A stretch of 64,000 nt of DNA from CADEED01 sp035286365 (lineage in GTDB: Bacteria; Pseudomonadota; Gammaproteobacteria; Steroidobacterales; Steroidobacteraceae), in contig DATHJZ010000069.1 in assembly GCA_035286365.1 (NCBI GenBank), forward strand, positions 1 through 64,000, in the 5' to 3' direction. The first letter of the stretch is position 1, and every line of letters starts with the position of its first letter. The notes below the pieces were generated by a model. It did no database searches, was not told the origin of the DNA, and was given only the letters and a program-made list of their open reading frames with translations. The translations under genes were made by a program, and so were the position numbers. Positions 26,297 through 36,187 of this stretch are shown piece after piece.

Positions 26297-28651
26297 CTAA
26301 GGCACAAGCACCAGCGTCGTCACGCTGTTCGCCGGCATCGAATACTGAAACGCGTTCGTCTGCGTTATGTTGATTGCCGCTCCCGCGACCGGCGCACCGG
26401 CCGAGCTCGCGCTGGTCAACGTGTAGACCTGCGCGGTGTGGAACTGCACGGTGTGGGTGACGGCGATCCCGGTGGTCTTCGCGGTTGCGTTCTTGTTGAT
26501 GGCCACGAGCACCATGCGCGCCGGGTTCGCCGCATCGACGCTGGCGTACACCGATGTCGATGTCATGTCGGTGTTGGTTGCGCGAATGCTGGTATCGCCG
26601 AATCTGCCGTTAGTGCCGTTGTAGTTGCGGAAGGCCTCAAAGCCGCCGTAGATGAAATCGTTGTTCGACTCGAGGCGCCACAGCGTCGCGGCGTACAACC
26701 CTTCGCGGCCGAAGATGCCGAGCACGTCGGCCTGTGCAATAGCGCCGGAGATGTGCATGGCGCCGCCGTAGTTGTATTCGGTGATCGCAAGCTTCGTGCC
26801 CGGATAGTTATTCGCAATCTTGTCTTTCAGCCGCGGCAGCAGGTTGATTCCATTGTTGCCGAGCGAGCTCTGGATCCAGCTGCTCTCGCGATAGGCGGAA
26901 TCCCAAAGCGAACGCGGCGCGGCGATGCGCGCGGCGACGACACCTGCATCGTTGGCGTTTTCAGTGATACGGCAGCCGTCCATCGGATTGCTCGCGCAGA
27001 CGCCGCGCGCTTCCGAATACCAATGCACGTCGAGTACGTCGAGCAGACGCCGTCCCGCCGTGGTCCCCGCGGCGGACATCTCCTGCAGGTAGAAATTGAG
27101 GAAGTCGCGATTCATGTGATCGGCCGCGTCCTGGAACCGCACGTACCCCTGCCAGCCATAGCTCACCGGCCCCAGGATCTGCACCGCGTCATTCACGTCT
27201 TTGGCGGCATTGGCGTATTCAACGGTGCGCTGAATCATTTCCGCGTAGGTGGCCGTGGTGCCCGCCTGTGTCGCCGGGTTGGCGTCCCCGCGCAGTCGCG
27301 CGTGCGTGTGCTGCCACAGATCGGGTTCGTTATCGAGGTTCACCATGATCGGCGTGTCCGTGCTGGCGAACGCGCCCGGATAGGTCTGGTCGAGGAAGTT
27401 GAGGTATTCGTCCTGGTAGACGAACGCATCGGTGGTATTCGGCGTCAACGTGAACGCCGACGGCTTCTTCGCCACGCTCTGGCGGAAGCGCGTCGTGAGA
27501 TAGTTAGGCGTGTTGGCCACGTCACCGCCGCCATTGTGATCGGCGGAGACATACCCGATGAGCGGCATGGTCACGATCATGCCGGCGCCCGCGCCGCGCG
27601 CGTCCTCGAGCCCCTTCTTCACCGCGCCATTTGGCGCCGTCCCGCCGCCGAGGAAGTTGTCGTTCTGATTGACGAAATCCGCGCCGGCGTTGCTGTCGTT
27701 CGTCTCCCAGTTGTACGCCGTCATGCGGTTGCCGCCCGAGCGCGACAACGTGAGATTCTTCGGCCGACCCGCCGGATCCCAGCCGTTCATGCCGTAGATG
27801 AAGCGCGAGATCGCATGCACGTCCTGCGTGCTGTCCACCGCGAAGGTCACATCGCTCGCGGGTGGCGTTGACGGCGGGATCACGGCGCCAGTCGCCGCGA
27901 CCGTGAAATTGGCGCTGTTGACCGCGTTCACGCCGGTCGCGGTGAACTGCAGTTGATAGTCGGATCCGGCGAGATTGATAGCCAGGTTCGTAAATGTGGC
28001 GACGCCGGCCACCGCGGTCGCGGTCGTCGTCCCACCAAGCACCACCCCCGCGGCGCCGGTGCCCGCAACGATTGATGCGCTCACAACGGTGGTGTTGTCG
28101 GTGGCATCGAGCACCGCATTCCTGCGCACGTTCACGACGGGCTGCGTGCCGAGCGCGGCCGCCGGCACCGCGCCCGCGGGCTGCGTGGCGATCGCCAGAG
28201 TGCGTATCACGGGTGACGTCATGGAGAACGCGGCGCTCGTCGCCTCCGTGATCCCGGGCGCAGTGAACCGCAGTTGATAGTCTCCGCCGGCGAGATCCAC
28301 ACCGAGATTGGTAAACGTGGCGACACCCGCCACGGCGGTCGCGGTCGCGGTTCCAACCAGCATCGCCCCGAAGGTACCGGTGCCCGCAACGATCGACGCC
28401 GTGACGACGCTCGAGTTGTCGGTGGTGTCGGTCGCGCCATTCGCCCGCACATTCACGACGGGCTGCGTGACAAACACATTGCCCACCAACTGCCCGGCGG
28501 GTTGCGTCGCGACGAACAGGGATTTCTGGACTGGCGGTGGCGGGTTGACACCGCCGCTACTGCCGCCTCCTCCACCACCGCCGCCGCCGCAGGAAGCCAA
28601 TGCCAGCAACGCAGTAAACATCGCCAAACGCAGACCGGAGAATGAACGCAT
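26297..28651 (-). CDS. GH44 endoglucanase/xyloglucanase, lipoprotein
   Basis: 784 residues. Lipobox LASC (lipidated Cys21) followed by nine Gly and a Pro linker. Two tandem ~105-residue Ig-like repeats (44-150 and 151-252) share the frame ATQPAG..TQPVVNVR..VVTASIVAGTG..GVATFTNL. The C-terminal GH44 domain (about 268-784) has GGNRMTAYNWETN, the acid/base Glu442 in NLDNEPDLW and the nucleophile Glu625 in ITEYNYGG. GH44 enzymes cut beta-1,4-glucan backbones of cellulose derivatives or xyloglucan. ATG at 28651 was chosen because it starts the lipoprotein signal. It is a single gene with no sugar-transport genes beside it. Confidence 0.92.
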   Translation of the reverse strand: MRSFSGLRLAMFTALLALASCGGGGGGGGGSSGGVNPPPPVQKSLFVATQPAGQLVGNVFVTQPVVNVRANGATDTTDNSSVVTASIVAGTGTFGAMLVGTATATAVAGVATFTNLGVDLAGGDYQLRFTAPGITEATSAAFSMTSPVIRTLAIATQPAGAVPAAALGTQPVVNVRRNAVLDATDNTTVVSASIVAGTGAAGVVLGGTTTATAVAGVATFTNLAINLAGSDYQLQFTATGVNAVNSANFTVAATGAVIPPSTPPASDVTFAVDSTQDVHAISRFIYGMNGWDPAGRPKNLTLSRSGGNRMTAYNWETNDSNAGADFVNQNDNFLGGGTAPNGAVKKGLEDARGAGAGMIVTMPLIGYVSADHNGGGDVANTPNYLTTRFRQSVAKKPSAFTLTPNTTDAFVYQDEYLNFLDQTYPGAFASTDTPIMVNLDNEPDLWQHTHARLRGDANPATQAGTTATYAEMIQRTVEYANAAKDVNDAVQILGPVSYGWQGYVRFQDAADHMNRDFLNFYLQEMSAAGTTAGRRLLDVLDVHWYSEARGVCASNPMDGCRITENANDAGVVAARIAAPRSLWDSAYRESSWIQSSLGNNGINLLPRLKDKIANNYPGTKLAITEYNYGGAMHISGAIAQADVLGIFGREGLYAATLWRLESNNDFIYGGFEAFRNYNGTNGRFGDTSIRATNTDMTSTSVYASVDAANPARMVLVAINKNATAKTTGIAVTHTVQFHTAQVYTLTSASSAGAPVAGAAINITQTNAFQYSMPANSVTTLVLVP

Positions 28652-28821
28652 GCAACCCCCTTGCAGAGGCGCCAACCATAACTGCGCGCACGCGCAAAAG
28701 CAGTCGAATTTGTCAGTCGCGCACGAAACGTGCCGCGTTTAGAGGCTGATTTTTATTGGCGAAAGCCCGGGCGGGTAGTGTCCGCGAGCCAGCGAGCCGT
28801 CGCGCGCGCCGACGCGCCGAA

Positions 28822-30684
28822 TCACCGGTAGCCGCGCGCCTGCAACGTGAACAGTTTCGCGTAGATACCGTCGTCCTTCATCAACGCATCGTGATTGCCC
28901 CGCTCGACGATGCGACCTCCGTCGAGCACCACGATCTGATCGGCCATGCGCACGGTCGAGAAACGATGCGAGATGACGATCGCGATGCGCTTGCCCATCA
29001 GCGAACGGAAGTGCTCGAACACTTCGGCTTCGGCGGCCGCATCCATCGCCGCGGTCGGCTCGTCGAGCACGAGAATGTCGGCGTCGTGGCGCATGAAGGC
29101 CCGCGACAGCGCAATCTTCTGCCACTGTCCGCCGGATAGTTCGCGGCCGTCCTTGAACCACTTGCCGAGCTGCGTTTCGTATTTCGCCGGCATCTCGTTG
29201 ATGAACGGCGCGGCCTTGCCCGCTGCGGCGGCCTCGGTCCAGCGTTCGCGATTCTCGAATTCGCGCACGTCGCCCGCGCCGATGTTCTCGCCCACCATGA
29301 GCTGGTAGCGCACGAAATCCTGGAAGATCACGCCGACGCGCCGGCGCAGGATGACCGGGTCCCATTCCTGCAGGTCGCGGCCGTCGAGCAGCACGCGGCC
29401 ATAAGTAGGCTTGTAGAGCCGCGTCAGTAGTTTGATCAACGTGGTCTTGCCCGAGCCGTTCTCGCCGACCAGCGCGAGAGACTCGCCGCGCTTGATCTGC
29501 AGGTTGATACCGGTGATCGCCACCTTGTCGGAGCCGGGATAACGGAACTCGACGTCCTCGAACTGCACACCGGCTTCGGGGTCGGGGCCACTCACCGCCG
29601 TCCCCGTCATTTCGTCGACGGGCTGCTCCAGATATTCGTACAAGGTCGACAGATACAGGTTGTCTTCGTACATGCCGCCGATGGCGCCGAGGCTTGCGGT
29701 CACCGCGGCCTGGCCCTGGCGGAACAGCATGATGTACATCGTCATGTCGCCGAGCGTGATCGTGCCGCGCACGGCTTCGACTGCGCACCACGCGTACGCG
29801 GCGTACAGCGAGGCGATGCTGACCAGCGTGAACGTAAAGCCCCACACGTCGCGGCGGATGGTGAGATTGCGGTCCTTCTGATAGAGGCCTTCGTATATTG
29901 CAACGTACCGGCCTAACAACAGCCGGCCGAGGTCGAAGAGCTTGACCTCCTTGGCGTGATCTTCGCGCGCCAGCGCGGTTTCCAGATACGTCTGCATGCG
30001 CGTCTCGGGAGCGCGCCAGCGGAACAGCCGGAAAGCATCGCCGGAGAACTTGGTTTCCGCGAAAAAGGCGGGCAGACCGCCGAAGATCAACACGACCACG
30101 GCCCAGGGCGAGAAATTCGCGAGCAACACCGAGAAGCTCGCGATGGCGATGGCGTTCTGCAGCAGGCCCGAAGTGCGCGTCACCAGCGACAGCGGGCGGC
30201 TCGATGCTTCGCGCCGTGCGCGCGTGAGCTTGTCGTAAAACTCGGAATCTTCGAAATGTATGAGCTCGAGCGTGAGCGCCTTCTCGAGGATCATCACGTT
30301 CACGCGATGGGCCAGCTTGGCCTTGAGCAGCGAGGTGCACATCGTGATGCCGCGATGGCAGGCGGTGATGAACACCAGGATCACCGCCTCCGCCATGACC
30401 CACCAGAGCGCCGGCATGATGTCGACGTCGCCCGTGACAGCGTGATTGCGGGTGGCCGCGAGGACGCTGTCGACGATGCGCGCGCCCACCCAGGCGACGC
30501 CCGAGGGCAAGGCGCCAGCCAGCACGGTGAAAAAGCCGAGCAGGATGGCGAGTTTGCGGCTCGTGGCCCAGACCAGATCGAGCGCGCGCTTGCTGTACTT
30601 GAACACGCCGAAGAACTGGCGTGGAGAGTTCAGGGCTTCGCCGTGGATATCGGTTTGTTTGGCTTTTCGGGGCGTGTCGACCAT
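28822..30684 (-). CDS. ABC exporter (fused permease and ATPase)
   Basis: 620 residues. N-terminal transmembrane domain with about six helices (to about 330), then a nucleotide-binding domain with Walker A GENGSGKTTL, signature LSGGQWQK, Walker B ADILVLDEPTAAMDA and the switch His in IVISHRFSTV. It is a type IV half-size exporter that should work as a homodimer. There is no peptidase C39 domain, so no direct sign of a bacteriocin substrate. It lies downstream of a possible broken small secreted-peptide gene and is divergent from a YadGH-type transporter. The transported compound is not predictable; lipid, drug or peptide are all possible. Confidence 0.9.
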   Translation of the reverse strand: MVDTPRKAKQTDIHGEALNSPRQFFGVFKYSKRALDLVWATSRKLAILLGFFTVLAGALPSGVAWVGARIVDSVLAATRNHAVTGDVDIMPALWWVMAEAVILVFITACHRGITMCTSLLKAKLAHRVNVMILEKALTLELIHFEDSEFYDKLTRARREASSRPLSLVTRTSGLLQNAIAIASFSVLLANFSPWAVVVLIFGGLPAFFAETKFSGDAFRLFRWRAPETRMQTYLETALAREDHAKEVKLFDLGRLLLGRYVAIYEGLYQKDRNLTIRRDVWGFTFTLVSIASLYAAYAWCAVEAVRGTITLGDMTMYIMLFRQGQAAVTASLGAIGGMYEDNLYLSTLYEYLEQPVDEMTGTAVSGPDPEAGVQFEDVEFRYPGSDKVAITGINLQIKRGESLALVGENGSGKTTLIKLLTRLYKPTYGRVLLDGRDLQEWDPVILRRRVGVIFQDFVRYQLMVGENIGAGDVREFENRERWTEAAAAGKAAPFINEMPAKYETQLGKWFKDGRELSGGQWQKIALSRAFMRHDADILVLDEPTAAMDAAAEAEVFEHFRSLMGKRIAIVISHRFSTVRMADQIVVLDGGRIVERGNHDALMKDDGIYAKLFTLQARGYR

Positions 30685-30699
30685 GTCTGCACGCGAAGG

Positions 30700-30896
30700 T
30701 TACCGTGAATCGCGAGGTGTGTGCGTCATCGTCCGGCGACAGTTGGCGAAGATTTTCCGCCGTCCGAGGGACATGAGGGCCGGTGCCCAGATTCCGCGTG
30801 GGACCGTTTCCAGTTTCATGACGCCGTACTCCTGCGCGCAACGCCGGACCCGCCTGTGATAGCAAGCACCACGCCGCTCAAGACTATTGCTTTCAT
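30700..30896 (-). pseudogene. Possible broken small exported-peptide gene
   Basis: A strong Shine-Dalgarno (GGGGAGGA, complement of about 30899-30906) precedes ATG at 30896 and a 26-residue frame MKAIVLSGVVLAITGGSGVA.. that looks like a signal peptide but stops at 30816. The other frame, continuing through AQEYGVMKLETVPRGIWAP to a stop at 30700, would give a sensible signal-peptidase site and a ~40-residue mature peptide if one frameshift near 30835 is undone. As it stands the two pieces overlap by ATGA. The ABC exporter starts 16 bases further on. It could be a pseudogene, two small genes, or chance; the rest of the 346-base gap to the divergent gene shows nothing else. Confidence 0.3.
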
Positions 30897-31030
30897 GAGT
30901 CCTCCCCGGCCGGCGCATTGAATGCCGTCGCCTGCCCCCAAGCAAGGCTTAACCCGGAATCAGATATCGTCGTCTCTCTACCCATATGGGGTCATTGAGA
31001 AGCGCCCGCTCTACCGATAACGTAGCGCTC

Positions 31031-31950
<920 letters not shown>

Positions 31951-31954
<4 letters not shown>

Positions 31955-32712
31955 ATCTGCATGCCGTCCAGGCCATCTACAAGTTCGAGCTGTCGCGCAC
32001 CTGGCGCACCTTGTTCCAGAGCATCGCCACGCCGGTCATCACCACTTCGCTGTATTTCGTGGTGTTCGGCTCGGCCATCGGTTCGCGCATGATGAGCATC
32101 GACGGCGTGAGCTACGGCGCGTACATCGTGCCCGGCCTCATCATGCTGACCGTGCTCATGGAGAGCGTGTCGAACGCCTCCTTCGGCATCTACATGCCGA
32201 AGTTCGCCGGCACCATCTACGAGTTGCTGTCTGCGCCCGTGTCGATCACCGAGACGTTGTTAGGCTACGTGGGTGCCGCCGCGACCAAGTCGGTGATCCT
32301 CGGCACCATCATCCTGATCACCGCCCGCCTGTTCGTGCCGTTCGAGATCCTGCATCCGTTCTGGATGATCGCGTTCCTCGTGCTGACGTCGGTCACTTTC
32401 TCGCTGCTCGGCTTCCTGATCGGCATCTGGGCCGACAGCTGGGAGAAGATCCAGATCGTGCCGATGATGGTAGTCACACCGCTCACGTTTCTCGGCGGCA
32501 GTTTCTATTCCATCTCGATGCTGCCGCCGCTGTGGCAGAAGATCACGCTGTTCAATCCCGTGGTCTATCTAGTCAACGGTTTCCGCTGGAGCTTCTACGG
32601 CGTGTCCGACGTGAAGGTCGGCTTGAGTGTCGGCATGACGCTCGGTTTCATGTTCCTGTGCCTCGCCGTGATCCACTGGATGTTCCGCACGGGATATAAG
32701 CTGAAGAACTAG
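31951..32712 (+). CDS. yadH: ABC-2 type transporter permease (YadH-like)
   Basis: 253 residues with six predicted transmembrane helices. ABC-2 membrane family features: SIATPVITTSLYFVVFGSAIG early, YELLSAPVSITETLLGY in the middle, and MVVTPLTFLGGSFYSISMLP followed by FNPVVYLVNGFRWSFYG near the end. It forms the channel driven by the ATPase upstream (translational coupling by ATGA overlap). Export of a lipid, polysaccharide or drug is typical for the fold. Confidence 0.92.
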
Positions 32713-32734
32713 TGTGTGCGCTTGCGCGCGCGTG

Positions 32735-32928
32735 AGCGTATGGATTCACGAGGCTTTGCGACGCCCGGAGCGGGCGCCCTTCGGGGTCCCAGCGGCGCTC
32801 GGGCCGAGTGCGAACATTAGTCAGCGCACGGCGAGACACAATGATTCGTGAGAATCACTCGACTCGGCTGATCCTCGCGCCGCTGGCGCCCGCTACGGGC
32901 GTCGCAAAGCCTCGTGAATCCATACGCT
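32735..32928. repeat. Giant palindromic element A
   Basis: A 194-base element whose ends form a long stem: 32735-32767 pairs perfectly with 32896-32928, and after one mismatch 32769-32778 continues with 32885-32894. Inside lie further nested pairs: CCAGCGGCGC (32789-32798) with GCGCCGCTGG (32877-32886, an alternative to part of the outer stem), CCGAGT with ACTCGG (32804-32809, 32862-32867), and a small hairpin TGATTC/GAATCA (32842-32857). Its ~120-base core is nearly identical, in opposite orientation, to that of element B. No gene is inside. Confidence 0.85.
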
Positions 32929-33065
32929 ACGCGTCCCCACCCGCACCGCACTCCTTCTCGTCGCCGAGACCCTGACCGCGGTTCGTTGGCTCTCTATCTT
33001 TTGAGCTCTCAGCGCAAGGACACCCGACCGGAGAGGTCCAGCGCGATTGTGGCGCAGGCGCGCGC

Positions 33066-33263
33066 GGCCGCGTCGGCATTCAAAGGTGTCTTGCGAGCTC
33101 ATGAGGGCGCCAGCGGCGCGAGGATCAGCCGAGTCGAGTGATTCCTAGGAATCATTGTGTCTCGCCCTGCGCTGACTAATGTTCGCACTCGGCCCGAGCG
33201 CCGCTGGGAACCCGAAGGGCGCCCGCCTGAGCTCGCAAGACACCTTTGAATGCCGACGCGGCC
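33066..33263. repeat. Giant palindromic element B (inverted core of A)
   Basis: A 198-base element with perfect 36-base inverted arms (33066-33101 and 33228-33263). The arm sequence is unrelated to that of element A, but the core (about 33104-33225) is the reverse complement of A's core with about five differences in ~120 bases, clustered at the central TGATTCCTAGGAATCA, which here is a perfect palindrome. The 137 bases between the two elements and the 57 before A contain no recognisable gene. Confidence 0.85.
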
Positions 33264-33289
33264 ACACCCGCATACCCCACAAATAATTT

Positions 33290-33325
33290 GGGGGCGGGTC
33301 CGCACCACAAGGCGGATCCACCCCC
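33290..33325. terminator. Hairpin between element B and the DUF3185 gene
   Basis: A 14-base stem (33290-33303 with 33312-33325, one mismatch and one wobble) about 60 bases after the DUF3185-type gene's stop on the minus strand. No T-run follows on either strand, so it may be a weak terminator or simply another palindrome of this repeat-rich gap (32713-33386). Confidence 0.35.
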
Positions 33326-33386
33326 TTACTCACCTGGATTCATCGGATAGCGAAGCTATTCCCGACAATCCCTTCCCGGCCGCCGC

Positions 33387-33608
33387 TCAGATCTTGCGGC
33401 CGCCGGCCAACAGAAGTCCCGCGCCGACCACGATGGCGCCGATGCCGGCCCACATCGGGATGTTCACGGTTTCCTTGTCCTTCACTGAAAGTTCAATGGG
33501 CCCGACCTTCGCGTCGTGCGTCTCTTTGGTGTACGTGAATTTGCCGTACGCCAGGCCGAGTACTCCGGCGATGATCAATACGAGAGCGATGATCTTGGTC
33601 GAACTCAT
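33387..33608 (-). CDS. Small membrane protein, DUF3185 family
   Basis: 73 residues with two transmembrane segments (IIALVLIIAGVLGLAYG and MWAGIGAIVVGAGLLLAGG) joined by a hydrophilic loop TKETHDAKVGPIELSVKDKE, and a short basic end GGRKI. This layout and loop match DUF3185 inner-membrane proteins of unknown function. ATG at 33608 has GGGATAG upstream. It stands alone between the repeat region and a convergent-free gap of about 155 bases. Confidence 0.8.
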   Translation of the reverse strand: MSSTKIIALVLIIAGVLGLAYGKFTYTKETHDAKVGPIELSVKDKETVNIPMWAGIGAIVVGAGLLLAGGRKI

Positions 33609-33763
33609 TGTCTATCCCTTTTCCGATTTACCCGGTTCCTAGTTAGAAGGGCCGCCCAGAAGGTAGGCCAGCGCTGACTGAGGTGAAGAGTGCGCCGCGC
33701 GTGAAACTGCGACCATCGTCGCGGGTCGTGAATGAAAGCAGGAAAAATCCTACAGCTTCACCG

Positions 33764-35098
33764 TCAGCGCAGCCACGACTCCAGGCGTTCGCGCACCTGC
33801 TGGTTCGCGAAGTAGTTGTGATGATGAACATCGGAACCGCCGAGCGTCAGCATCTCGACCGGCTGCACGCCCGGCTCGTGACAGCCAGCCGACGGCACCA
33901 CGAGATCGTTTGGTTCCGCCGTGAATTCATCGTCGGCCGCAGTATTGGTCGAATGTCCGACGGGCCGCGTGTATTGCGCACCGATCGTGAACCACTGCTG
34001 CTGCACAGGATGCGACATATTCAGCGAGCGCAGCGACAGACTGCCGGGGGTCATGGCGGCAAGTCCTGGTAGTTCGACGGGCAGGCCCATGCCGACAAAG
34101 CGCGCCATGCACAGCGCGCCTTCGAGCACCGATTCGGCCAACGGCTGAGGCGCGCGTGCCAGCAACGCCACATGGGCGTCGAGGAAGCGCGCCAGATTCG
34201 ATGTGCGCGCCAGCGCCGTCCCATTGTTAGGCGCGCCGACCTGGCATACGCGGCGCAGCGAAATGCGTCCGTCGGTCGCCAGCGCGCGCGCCAGCAGAGC
34301 GCCGCGTCCATGCGCCACCACATCGATGGGCGCGGAGATCGCCAGCAGGTGCGCTGTCAGCCAGCCGGCGTTTTCCTCGACACTTGCACCGAGCGTGGGA
34401 TGCGCAAATGCCAGGCACCGACCCTCGTACTTCCGCAGCACCGCCAGAAATGATTCGTCCCCGATCCAATCGACGAACGTGCCATGTGGCGTCCCGAACG
34501 TCCCATGCAACAGCAGCAGCACCGCGCCACGCCGCAGTTGCTCCCAGTCGGGCACCTGCCAGCCGCGCAACCCGAGCTGCTGCAACTGATTCGGGCGGCG
34601 CAACCGCTCCCAGCGACTCGCCGCGGCCAAGACACCGGGGCCGGCGACGTGCTGCGCGGGCCACATGAGCACTCGCATCGTGCGATGCATCGCACCGCCG
34701 GCGGAGATCGTGAGGGGAAACACCGCTTCGGTGGACTCGCGCGATTCGGGCCGCACGAAACTCGAGAAACCCTGCTCGTCGGTCTGCAGCAGCGCGTAGG
34801 CGACACCGTTGCGCTTGGGCACGATGAGGCGTGGAGATCCGGCAACCGCGCTGCGCGTGCGCAAGCCCGCTCTGTCTTCGGGTGGCCGCGCCTCGAGGCG
34901 CATCGACAGTTGCGCGGCGATCATGACCTCCGCGCCGCTCGCAGCACGGGCAAATGGCAAAGCGCTGACTCCCGTCGGCGTCTCGTTCGCGCCGAGTTGC
35001 GTCATCGCGCCCCGAAATCCCGGCGCGAGCAGTGTGATGCTGGTACCGGGAACCTGTTCGCGGGCGCGGGATCCCAGGATCCGCACCGTGGTCGTCAT
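33764..35098 (-). CDS. Alpha/beta-hydrolase-like protein with degenerate nucleophile
   Basis: 444 residues, no signal peptide. The C-terminal half (about 185-444) reads as an alpha/beta hydrolase: oxyanion strand LLLLHGTFGT (194-203), nucleophile elbow DVVAHGRGALLARAL (259-273) and a candidate catalytic His in GGSDVHHHNYF near the end. The elbow should be G-x-S-x-G, but the Ser position is Gly264 (AHGRG), so lipase/esterase chemistry is not expected. The N-terminal ~180 residues form a separate beta-rich domain that I do not recognise, although similar two-part proteins occur next to CHAT-domain genes. It may be a binding or scaffold protein. No operon partner is obvious. Confidence 0.6.
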   Translation of the reverse strand: MTTTVRILGSRAREQVPGTSITLLAPGFRGAMTQLGANETPTGVSALPFARAASGAEVMIAAQLSMRLEARPPEDRAGLRTRSAVAGSPRLIVPKRNGVAYALLQTDEQGFSSFVRPESRESTEAVFPLTISAGGAMHRTMRVLMWPAQHVAGPGVLAAASRWERLRRPNQLQQLGLRGWQVPDWEQLRRGAVLLLLHGTFGTPHGTFVDWIGDESFLAVLRKYEGRCLAFAHPTLGASVEENAGWLTAHLLAISAPIDVVAHGRGALLARALATDGRISLRRVCQVGAPNNGTALARTSNLARFLDAHVALLARAPQPLAESVLEGALCMARFVGMGLPVELPGLAAMTPGSLSLRSLNMSHPVQQQWFTIGAQYTRPVGHSTNTAADDEFTAEPNDLVVPSAGCHEPGVQPVEMLTLGGSDVHHHNYFANQQVRERLESWLR

Positions 35099-35208
35099 CG
35101 CGATCGAGGCTAGACCAAAGCGCGGATGGTAGATAGTCGTGAATGACGCAGGGATGGCCTGCGCAGCGCGGCTCGATGCGAGTCCGTACTAGGAAAGTCG
35201 CCCGCGTC

Positions 35209-35988
35209 TCAGCGCGGCGCGCCGAAGCGATCTAGTTCGACGTGCCGCTCGAACACTCCATCGCCATCCATGTCGAAATCCGTCGATGTGTGCCACCTAC
35301 GCGTGAAATTCTGGCGCGCGACGAGGTGTTCGCCGGCCGTATCGTAGATTTCCAGGTCCTGGGGCACACCATTGATGTAGTGCGTAACCAAGTCGAAACG
35401 GCCGTTGCCGTCCTCATCGAGCGTCGAGGCAAGCATCCAGCCATCCTCGTAAACGCTGCGCCATTCGAAACGGCCATCGAAATCTGCGTCTTCCTCGACG
35501 AGCTTCGGGCTACCGCGTAGATCGTAACTCCAGCGCGTATCCACTTTGCCGTCGGCGTTGCTGTCGATATCGACCGAACTTACCCTCTCGCCCACGTAGT
35601 GATATGTCTCCTCGTCGTGGCCGTCGCCGTCGTAGTCGGTGCCGGAGATGCTGGTCTCGATGGTGAGCACTAGATAGAGAGCAGCGCCGCCCACGAGCAA
35701 ACCGGCAAAAAACCACAATCCCGAATGCCAGGGCGGCCGTTTGACCGGCTGTATGGGATCGGGCGGCTGCAGACTTTCCCAGTGCGCGATGATTTCGCGC
35801 GCCTCGGCCGCATGCGCCGGATCGACGCGCACTTTCACGGTGTTGCCGAGCGGCAGGTCGCCGCCGGCGCCGGCCAGAAATTCGCCGTCGACTCGCGCGG
35901 ACACTCCGCCGCGCGCAAGCAGGTCACAGATCATGTGCGCCTCGACGGCGAGAGTGCATTCGTAGACTTTTTCGCTCAAGTTTTCCAT
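35209..35988 (-). CDS. DUF2007-TM protein with calcium-loop repeats
   Basis: 259 residues. Residues 1-75 match the DUF2007 putative signal-transducing domain (VYECTLAVEAHMICDLLARGG, ARVDGEFL, VKVRVDPAHAAEAREII). A single transmembrane helix follows (WFFAGLLVGGAALYLVL, about 95-112). The C-terminal half has five acidic loops resembling EF-hand or dockerin calcium sites: DYDGDGHDEE, DSNADGKVD, DADFDGRFE, DEDGNGRFD and DMDGDGVFE. ATG at 35988 begins the DUF2007 domain; the upstream open frame is Arg-rich and not coding-like. The combination suggests a membrane protein sensing calcium or binding a partner outside the cytoplasm; this is inference. Confidence 0.7.
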   Translation of the reverse strand: MENLSEKVYECTLAVEAHMICDLLARGGVSARVDGEFLAGAGGDLPLGNTVKVRVDPAHAAEAREIIAHWESLQPPDPIQPVKRPPWHSGLWFFAGLLVGGAALYLVLTIETSISGTDYDGDGHDEETYHYVGERVSSVDIDSNADGKVDTRWSYDLRGSPKLVEEDADFDGRFEWRSVYEDGWMLASTLDEDGNGRFDLVTHYINGVPQDLEIYDTAGEHLVARQNFTRRWHTSTDFDMDGDGVFERHVELDRFGAPR

Positions 35989-36000
35989 GCGCGAAATAGT

Positions 36001-36135
36001 ACCGGACTCGTTAGCGCAAAGCAGAAGCTCACGCCCGCAACGGGCCGCACGTTCGCCGTGCCGGTGGGCGGCACGGGGACGGTACATTCGAGCGCGGGTG
36101 ATTCCTACCTGGTGAACTACACCCCAGGTGGATAG
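36001..36135 (+). pseudogene. Possible remnant of a secreted-protein gene
   Basis: A short plus-strand frame ends at 36133-36135 after protein-like text (FAVPVGGTGTVHSSAGDSYLVNYTPGG). It has no plausible start or ribosome site of its own and lies in the 200-base gap between two minus-strand genes. It could be a decayed gene end or chance. Confidence 0.2.
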
Positions 36136-36187
36136 AACTTCTCGTTGAATGGCAACTTCTGATTGGCCAAGTGTGTCGCCGCTGGCT

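Noticed and set aside
28739..30865. A 708-codon minus-strand open frame overlapping the ABC exporter
   Set aside because: It is a shadow frame: the 620-codon frame at 28822-30684 has all Walker, signature and switch motifs, while the longer one has only Arg/Ala/Gly-rich text.
32735..33263. Integron attC sites or IS terminal inverted repeats
   Set aside because: The palindromes lack the GTTRRRY/RYYYAAC boxes of attC, contain no transposase, and the two elements have unrelated arms, unlike IS ends.
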